Source: Ipomoea triloba (taxonomy: Eukaryota > Streptophyta > Magnoliopsida > Solanales > Convolvulaceae). Taken from it: a stretch of 64,000 bases of DNA. The notes under the pieces were generated by a model. It worked only from the letters and a program-made list of their open reading frames with translations, was not told the DNA's origin and ran no database searches. Location: contig NC_044922.1 in NCBI RefSeq assembly GCF_003576645.1, positions 23,932,834-23,996,833 of the forward strand, given 5' to 3'. Below are positions 57,850 to 64,000 of this stretch, one piece after another. Position 1 is the stretch's first letter, and each line of letters opens with the position of its first letter. Made by a program: the position numbers and the translations under genes.

Positions 57850-58180
57850 ATGAGAGTTCTAGATGAATAAGGAGAGTTAGAGAATTGAGGGGCAGTTAGA
57901 ACTCTCCTCCTAGTATTTTCTTTTTGAATTATGTGGTAGTAATGAAATAAATATACAGTATGTTGTCTTCCCTTCCCACATTTAACAATATATATATATA
58001 TATTTATTTATTTATTTATTTATTGTGTGTGTATGTATGCATTATTGGGTGTTCATAATTTTCTGTTATTGTTGTTAAGTTGTTATAAATTTAAGATTAA
58101 AACTTTAAATTATTATACAACTACTTAAATAATTAGAATATTGAAATGAATATTTATAATACATGTTATATGGGTAACAC

Positions 58181-58336
58181 TTGTGTGAGACCGTTTCACG
58201 GGTCTCAATTGTGCATTGAGTCAAATCTTTGATTAATGAGTCAAATCTTTAATTAATGGGTTAGATCTTTGACATCATTAATCAAAGATCCGACCCGATT
58301 TACGAATTGAGACCATCGTGAAACGGTCCCACACAA
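58181..58336. mobile_element. Small MITE with TTGTGTGAGACCG ends
   Basis: TTGTGTGAGACCGTTTCACG at the left is inverted as CGTGAAACGGTCCCACACAA at the right; the interior repeats AATCTTTGATTAATG. Target duplication unclear. Confidence 0.65.
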
Positions 58337-58466
58337 ATATATTACGATAGTTATAATAATATATTCTCCATGTAATTTCACAAAAATATATAGAATGATT
58401 TAATATAATTCAATTTTTGTTTTTTTATTAAATTTTATCAAATAAATATATACTTTTCATAGTATC

Positions 58467-58508
<42 letters not shown>

Positions 58509-58655
58509 CATATGTTATTGTTTCAATTAACATTTGTCAACGTTCTTAACAACGAATTTTGCAAAATACTTCTTCACCTAATTAGTCGGGTTTACAATTT
58601 TAACGTTCAACTTTTACTATCTATCTACTAACATTTAGTTTTCAGTTGCCAAACA
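58337..58655 (-). repeat. Inverted copy of the tandem unit
   Basis: Minus strand from GTTGGCAAC-like GGCAACTGAAAACTAAATG through TTAATTAGGTGAAG, a TA run (58470-58506) and ATTACATGGAGAATATA, matching the units at 3243-6110. The unit continues after the SINE at about 58905. Confidence 0.55.
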
Positions 58656-58782
58656 TCTTGGGTCTAGTGGCATCCGGTTTACACTGTCATAAAGAAGGGA
58701 GTGTGTTTGAACCTCAGTGTAGGTGATTGTTGACTCTTTGTGAATATAACTTTGTGCTTCAATAGGTTGAGAAAATACTTAC
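58656..58782 (+). mobile_element. tRNA-derived SINE, copy 4
   Basis: GGTCTAGTGGCATCC (A box) and GTTTGAACCT (B box) lie 37 bp apart, followed by the shared body with an internal 10-bp insertion and AGGTTGAGAAAATA. Confidence 0.6.
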
Positions 58783-59075
58783 GAAAAGACGTTACGTACC
58801 ATAATGCTGCGTTGATGTATTTGCTCGGTTAAGAATGAATAGCAATAGTCAAAATTTCATGTTTTTAGGGATGTACGAAAAGCAATTGTCAAAATTTCAT
58901 TTTTTAGGGATGTTTGGCCATTAGTATTTAGTTGATAGTTAATAGTTGTTTCCATTAGTTGTTATGACTAATTGATAACATCATCCGTTTATAGAAAATT
59001 GATTAGTAAATTAGTTGTTTAATTACTATTGGATAACATGTAAAATGAATTATACAAATACGATTCTAGTAACAT

Positions 59076-59289
59076 GTAACACAATTTAGTGAAAAAAAAT
59101 CTCCAAAATTTATAAATAATGATTAATGTTAGAAAAACCTCTACTATGGAAGTTAATAATTAAAGCACAAGCTTTCAGTGTGTAACACAAAGTTTAGTGA
59201 AAAAAAATCTCTAAAATTTATAAATAATGATTAATGTTAGAAAAACCTCTACTATGGAAGTTAATAATTAAAGCACAAGCTTTCAGTGT
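59076..59289 (+). repeat. 106-bp tandem duplication
   Basis: Two near-identical copies of the stretch TTTAGTGAAAAAAAATCTC...AAAGCACAAGCTTTCAGTGT. Confidence 0.85.
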
Positions 59290-59384
59290 ATTAATTATTG
59301 GACCATGCTAGATACCGGTAAATAGAATTTTCCTAATTCTTTAGACAATTCCTATTTACAGAAAGTGATGCTCAATTACATTAA

Positions 59385-59531
59385 GGGTCATTTTGGAAAG
59401 CATGAAAATGACTTCTGAAAAATATTTTCTGGAAAATGAGTCATTTTCCAGAAAATATTTTCCTTTACGTTTGATTGTGTTTTGGAAAACTGTCTTGCTG
59501 TGTTTGGTTCGTTTTCTGGAAAATGAACACA

Positions 59532-59575
<44 letters not shown>

Positions 59576-60160
59576 CCCCAAATCCCTATTGCTGTGTACC
59601 CAATCCAAATCCCTATTCAATTTTTTCCTAAAATTTCCCCTGCATCAATGGCGGAGTTTGTGCGATGGCGACCTCAACCTTCCTCTCCTTCTTTCTTTTT
59701 TCTCGACCAAACGCAGTGGTAGGTGGCGGTCATCAGACGCAGTGGTTGGGCAAAGCAGCGACGAGTCCTCCGTTTATGGGTTTCTTCCTCCGTCTTCATT
59801 GCCGGCGATTCCTCCGTCTCCGGCGTACTCTTTGCGGCGGCGAGCAACAGTGGCGTCTCTCCCGTTCGACGTAGACAAAGCTTCTTCGACAGTGCAGCAG
59901 TGGATCCGGCGAGCAGTCCAGTGAGTCCCTTATTTTCCGGCAAAGCACTTCGTGTGGCAGCCACAGGCAGATCAACGGCGACGATGGGACGAACCTCCAG
60001 CAGTGGCGATAGTCTCAGGCGGTGCAGGTTCCCTACTTCCCTTTCTGCCTTGTGTTGATAGAGGGTGGAGCGAGAGTGTAAAATGACTGCCCAAAAAAAA
60101 GGGAAGTATTTTACATTGACTTCTATTTTCTTGTCCTAGCCAAACACTAAAAACCCGAAA
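59385..60160. mobile_element. MITE-related element abutting a truncated tRNA
   Basis: The left end GGGTCATTTTGGAAAGC after TAA and the right-side words CTAGCCAAACACTAAAAACCCG belong to the family of the 45355 MITE. The interior has an ATT microsatellite (59531-59574) and a GC-rich, gene-like segment (59640-60060) with open frames on both strands and no recognised domain. Confidence 0.5.
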
Positions 60161-60222
60161 AGGAATCGAACACGGGTCTCCTAGGTGAAAGCCAGATATC
60201 CTAACCGCTAGACGACAACGGA
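60161..60222 (-). tRNA. tRNA-Glu (UUC), 3'-truncated, probably a pseudogene
   Basis: Minus strand TCCGTTGTCGTCTAGCGGTT, the anticodon loop CTTTCAC (anticodon TTC), then GACCCGTGTTCGATTCC. It matches plant tRNA-Glu through the T loop, with about two to four changes. After GATTCC the sequence becomes the MITE word TTTTCGGGTTTTTAG, so the 3' acceptor strand is missing. Confidence 0.75.
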
Positions 60223-60249
60223 TTATATGTGCTTTATAATTTGATTAAT

Positions 60250-61347
60250 GGGAAAATTGCATCTTTGGTCCCTGAGCTTTAACCAAGTTCCGACTCAGTC
60301 CCTGAGTTATGACCGTATCCGAGTTTAGTCCCTCAGTTATGAACAAAGTGGCGCATTTGGTCCCTGGCCGTTAAAACTAACGGAAAAATTAAAAAACAAT
60401 TAAAAATTGAGGGGTAAGATAGGAAATTCACATTTTATTCTTCTTCTTATATCAAAATCACTTTTATAACATTATTTTTCACTTCTTAGCCTCTTATTTT
60501 CAATATTTTTCAATTCTAAAAGCATTTCAATAATTTTAGTATGACTTGTTAGGAGCCTGACTCTCGTATAACAAACTTAAAACCTAGTACAAACAAAGAA
60601 ACGTGTTTAGGCATCTGAAAACACTATCCTAATAATTTTCGATTTTCTTTACTAAGCAACAAAGGTAATCAAACTAGAACTTTTGAGATACAAAACTCGG
60701 TTTTCTTAAAATCAAAGTAATGAAAGAGGAACCTAAGAATTAATTATGAAAATTTTAAAAACTTTTGTAACTTCAAAAAACGACAATTGACTAAACTATT
60801 ACATACAAAATATTTTTTACATATTAAAAATCTCAAGTAGTTATTCTTTTGGTGAAATTCTCATAAAAGCAACCTGAGAAATTTGAAATTATTTTGTATC
60901 TCAGAAGTTCTAGTTTGATACCTTTGTTTCTTAGTAAAGGAAACCAAAAATTATTAGGATAGTGTTTTCAGATGCTTAAAAACAATGATCAAGTGTTTCT
61001 TTGTTTGTACTAGGTCTTAAGTTTGTTATACGAGAGCCAGACTCCTAACAAGTCATTCTAAAGTTATTGAAATGCTTTTAGAATTGAAAAATATTGAAAA
61101 TAAGAGGCTAATAAGTGAAAAATAATGTTATAAAAGTGATTTTGATATAAGAAGGATAATAAAATGTGAATTTCCTATTTTACCCTTCAAATTTTAACTG
61201 TTTTTTAATTTTTCCGTTAGTTTTAACGGCCAGGGACCAAATGCGCCACTTCGTTCATAACTGAGGGACTAAACTCGGATACGGCCATAACTCAGGGACT
61301 GAGTCGGAACTTGGTTAAAGCTCAGGGACCAAAGATGCAATTTTCCC
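60250..61347. mobile_element. MULE-type foldback element with perfect 9-bp duplication
   Basis: Ends GGGAAAATTGCATCTTTGGTCC and its inverse, with arms running inward for almost the whole length (about 500 bp each). TTGATTAAT is at 60241-60249 and 61348-61356. Non-coding. Confidence 0.88.
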
Positions 61348-61569
61348 TTGATTAATTGTAATAGTTATTGATGTCACGATAATGTATACTATTCTCTTTC
61401 TAATATTGCAATTAATTAGTTTGAAATATTATGTGTATTTCGAATTGAAAAAATATATAATTATAAATTAAAAAAAGATGCAACGTTGAAATTGGACTGG
61501 GTTATTAAAATTAAAAGGTTTGACTTAAACTATTACATATGTTTAAGCTGAATTTGAAACAAATTGCAA

Positions 61570-61625
61570 TGATAGCCATTATGCTAGCGGTAATGTAGTG
61601 GCGGCTCGGGGACCAAGCTCTTCTG
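61570..61625 (+). pseudogene. Fragment of an ERF paralogue
   Basis: GCTAGCGGTAATGTAGTG and GGGGACCAAGCTCTTCTGG match the ERF gene at about 51612-51665 (linker after the AP2 domain). Only about 55 bp remain, without the AP2 domain. Confidence 0.65.
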
Positions 61626-61639
61626 GTCCGAAAGGATCG

Positions 61640-62590
61640 TCTAACTAACTCAGTGGGAAGTTAACGCGATCGACTTCCATCCATCTAATTCGCGTTATGT
61701 GTAATTCTGTGTATTCTATTCAAAGATTATATGTATTCTAATATATAATTCTGTACATTAATGATTTGAATGCCATGCCTTATGAAATAGAAATGATAAT
61801 ATTTAGGCTTATGATTCTGTGTAGTTCATGTTTTTGTTTTCTTTGAGTTTTTAATTGCACCAAGTGGGAGAATGTAACATTTTTCATTCAAATTGTGGTG
61901 CAATTATGGCCTTCAATGGCCATAATGTGGTACCTTAAATTAGAAGTTGTAATGGTTACTGTTACAACCGTTACACAGGCCTATATATATTGATGGTTCT
62001 ATAGGCTATATAAGCAATAGGTCCCCCACTGCTCAGGTTACAAACTAAGTTCATACACCATCTATATTGAACCTGAGAGCAAGTGGGAGACACTCTGCAG
62101 AAATTCTAAGACAATCAAAAGCATCAACAAGGGCAATTCTAAGGAAACAACTATGGCTGAAAGTTAGTATATTTATGCAATATTCCTACATAGTCACCAC
62201 ACATAACTGATAACCATAATACACATAATTCATAACCATAATGTGCATAAATGATAGCCCCAAATACACAAACACATTAGAACCTACGCATAACTCATTT
62301 TACACTACTCAAGTCATTAACGTACATAATTGAGATGAATGTACAGAATTTGTGGCCAGAATGCACAAAATGTTAAAAGAGAATGTACAGAATATAATCA
62401 CAACATACACAGAACTCTTCTTATAAGTTAACGGCCGATGGAAAACGGGATTTCCGAAAAAGCCGTTAATTAAAAAGATTCAATACAACTTCGTTTTAGA
62501 TCGGGGGCACAATGCATTGTGCACCCTGGTCCACGATATAAATTGCCCCAGGCAGTCATTATACGGTTGACCATGGTCCAAAATGCATTG
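61640..62590. repeat. Intergenic with phrase-repeat block P6 (62165-62460)
   Basis: CATAATACACATAATTCATAACC phrases fill 62165-62400. ACGGCCGATGGAAAACGGG and GCATTGTGCACCCTGGTCC lead into P4. 61640-62160 has no recognised gene. Confidence 0.4.
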
Positions 62591-63168
62591 TGGACCATGG
62601 TCCCAAAGTGCCGCCGTTTCATTAAGTAAAGAAACGGATGTCGTTGAGTCTTAACGGAGCTTTGCAAATGAAACTACAGTTCATCTCAAAAGATACTGCA
62701 TCACATTTGTTTTTACATTATCAAATGACTGTAGTTATATCAAAATGAAATTGTAGTTGTGTTGAAAGGAAACTGCAGTGTATATAAAATGAAATTGAAT
62801 AACAGTTTCACATATTTGAGTGTATATTGTTCAATGAAACTGTAGTTATATCGAAATGATACTGTAGTTGTGTTGAAATGAAACATCAGTGTATTATATA
62901 TAAAAGAAATTGTAGTTGTGTTGAAAAGAAACTGACTAACATTTTCACATATCTGAGTGTATCATGTCGAATGAAACTGCAGTTATATCGACAAGGAATT
63001 GTACTTGTGTTGAAAGAAAATTGCAGTGTATATAAAATGAAACTAAATATGTTATACACACAGAGTTAACGGCATAGAACGGAGCCGTTTTTGCCGTTTC
63101 TTTTCATTAATCAAAACTACGTCGTTTGATGCTTGGACCACCATGCATTGTGGACCGGTGGTCCACAG
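62591..63168. repeat. Phrase-repeat element P4
   Basis: Left TGGACCATGGTCCCAAAGTGCC and GCCGTTTCATT; right AACTACGTCGTTTGATGC and TTGTGGACCGGTGGTCCAC. In between, GAAACTGTAGTTATATCG-AAATGAAACTGCAGTGTATATA is repeated about nine times with drift. Confidence 0.55.
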
Positions 63169-63201
63169 TAAAATTTGCGAGAACATGCCTACAATATAAT
63201 G

Positions 63202-63345
63202 TTCTATTTTAGTATTTTCTATCAACTTCTAACTTAAATCCTTGGAAAATTTTGATAATACAAAAAGATATGGAGAAAATTGATAGGATGAAAGTGGGAT
63301 AACTTAAACCCCAATCATTATACAATGAGGCAATGAGCCACTTAC
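63202..63345 (+). repeat. Paralogous segment with the empty Helitron site
   Basis: TTCTATTTTAGTATTTTCTA and AACTTAAATCCTTGGAAAA/TTTTGATAATAC correspond to 52457-52504 joined to 56586 onward. The junction is 63249/63250. Together with the ERF fragment, this shows duplication of the ERF downstream region. Confidence 0.8.
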
Positions 63346-63574
63346 CTATATAATTTACATTTATAATATATTAAAGGTACATTTTTAAAACATTAAAAGT
63401 TCATTTAATTTTATGAAAGTACATTATTTTAGTACAAAATGTTCATTATTTGATATACGTACTGACAAATAATTAACAGTCAATATATAAATAAAATACC
63501 TTTAATATATTAGAAATGAACATGTATTCATGGTCCATAATATAATTTTCCCTTGAACCCGAGCTAGGTCATGC

Positions 63575-63837
63575 CCAGAGCCACTTGTTATACCATGGAC
63601 CAATGTTCATCTTACATTATGGACCTTAGTCTAAATATTATGTGTATGCAATTAACATATTATGTGCATTTAGTTAACTGATTATGTGTTTGTAAATAAA
63701 TTGAAGGCACATCATATAATAATTACAGACACATAATATGTTAACTATATATACATATTATCTAGCTAGTTAACATATTATGTGTTTGTCCTTTAAAAAA
63801 ATATTATGTGTTTGCATTTAACATATTATTGTTGGTC
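63575..63837. repeat. Phrase-repeat element P5
   Basis: TATACCATGGACCAATGTTC, then ACATATTATGTGTTTGCA phrases, matching the P3 copy at 56920-57105. Its right end is cut by the LTR start at 63838. Confidence 0.5.
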
Positions 63838-64000
63838 CCAAGGGGATGGGGTACAAGTCTAGAGGGGGGGTGAATAGACTTGTATAAGATTTTGCAAATC
63901 TTTTCGACCTCTCGTGTGTATTGAACTTAGGATGTTTAGGTTCGATACCTCACGAGGTGAAGACAAAGTTTTATGCGCAGCGGAAATGTTATCCCCTTTT
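63838..64000 (+). mobile_element. Start of an LTR, continuing beyond the window
   Basis: TGTTGGTCCCAAGGGGATGG followed by GTCTAGAGGGGGGGTGAATA is a widespread plant LTR start (copia type, from memory). The rest lies outside. Confidence 0.5.

Noticed and set aside
59475..59924. 149-aa ORF with poly-Ile
   Set aside because: The first half is the ATT microsatellite; the second half is an open frame in GC-rich MITE cargo with no conserved domain, and competing frames are equally open.
1..64000. CRISPR arrays, operons, bacterial promoters or ribosome binding sites
   Set aside because: Repeats are irregular and transposon-derived; split genes with GT-AG introns show a plant nuclear genome.

Overview
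The window is nuclear DNA of a flowering plant, and the gene families suggest a eudicot. It holds split genes with GT-AG introns, plant-specific transcription factors (LOB-domain, AP2/ERF), a plastid-type RUS2/DUF647 gene, and most classes of plant transposon. A Convolvulaceae-like genome is possible, but the sequence alone does not prove it. No prokaryotic features or CRISPR arrays were seen.

Three host genes look intact. (1) A two-exon class I LOB-domain gene at 2080-2719 (+). (2) A ten-coding-exon RUS2-like gene at 31080-34677 (-), which splices to 432 aa with every phase closing. (3) A single-exon small ERF with an AP2 domain and a C-terminal EDLL activation motif at 51386-51856 (+). Around the LOB gene lies a decayed family of its own copies (10685, 13922-14449, 27317, 27957, 28326-28517). 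These sit inside long duplicons that also carry a roughly 1.05-kb tandem unit with ACGT-rich motifs.

Almost everything else is transposon, often nested. The main layers, left to right, are: an LTR end at 392-1733; the duplicon array with SINEs at 3.2-10.4 kb, interrupted by an LTR-like relic and a Helitron end; a 5'-truncated LINE (11168-13870) whose 15-bp target duplication contains the TATA box of an LBD pseudogene; and a Ty3/gypsy chromovirus (15946-24165, TSD ACATA) with a 1.33-kb solo LTR (TSD ATAAG) in its gag. Then come more LBD fragments; RUS2 with a MULE in an intron; a copia relict carrying a MULE that itself carries a hAT element; a 2.9-kb Pack-MULE-like element carrying a second MULE; several MITEs; the ERF; a 4.08-kb Helitron (52505-56585) whose empty site is preserved in a paralogous segment at 63.2 kb; a truncated tRNA-Glu; and another perfect 9-bp-TSD MULE (60250-61347).

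The assembly has three single-N joins (391, 20833, 24413). Next to each, a stretch of 0.4-1.7 kb is repeated essentially base for base (1-390 = 2412-2801; 19303-20832 = 20834-22363; 22701-24412 = 24414-26126). These are best read as unmerged contig overlaps, so apparent second copies of gag, protease, LTR and LBD exon 2 there are not biological. A 38-N gap at 10429-10466 lies in a poly-C tract.

The least familiar material is a scattered family of 0.2-0.7-kb elements. They have GGACCATGGTCC-like palindromic ends, an AACGACGTC-like motif, and interiors made of imperfectly repeated short phrases that differ from copy to copy. A second pattern is arrays of self-complementary motifs inside two otherwise dissimilar LTR-like elements.
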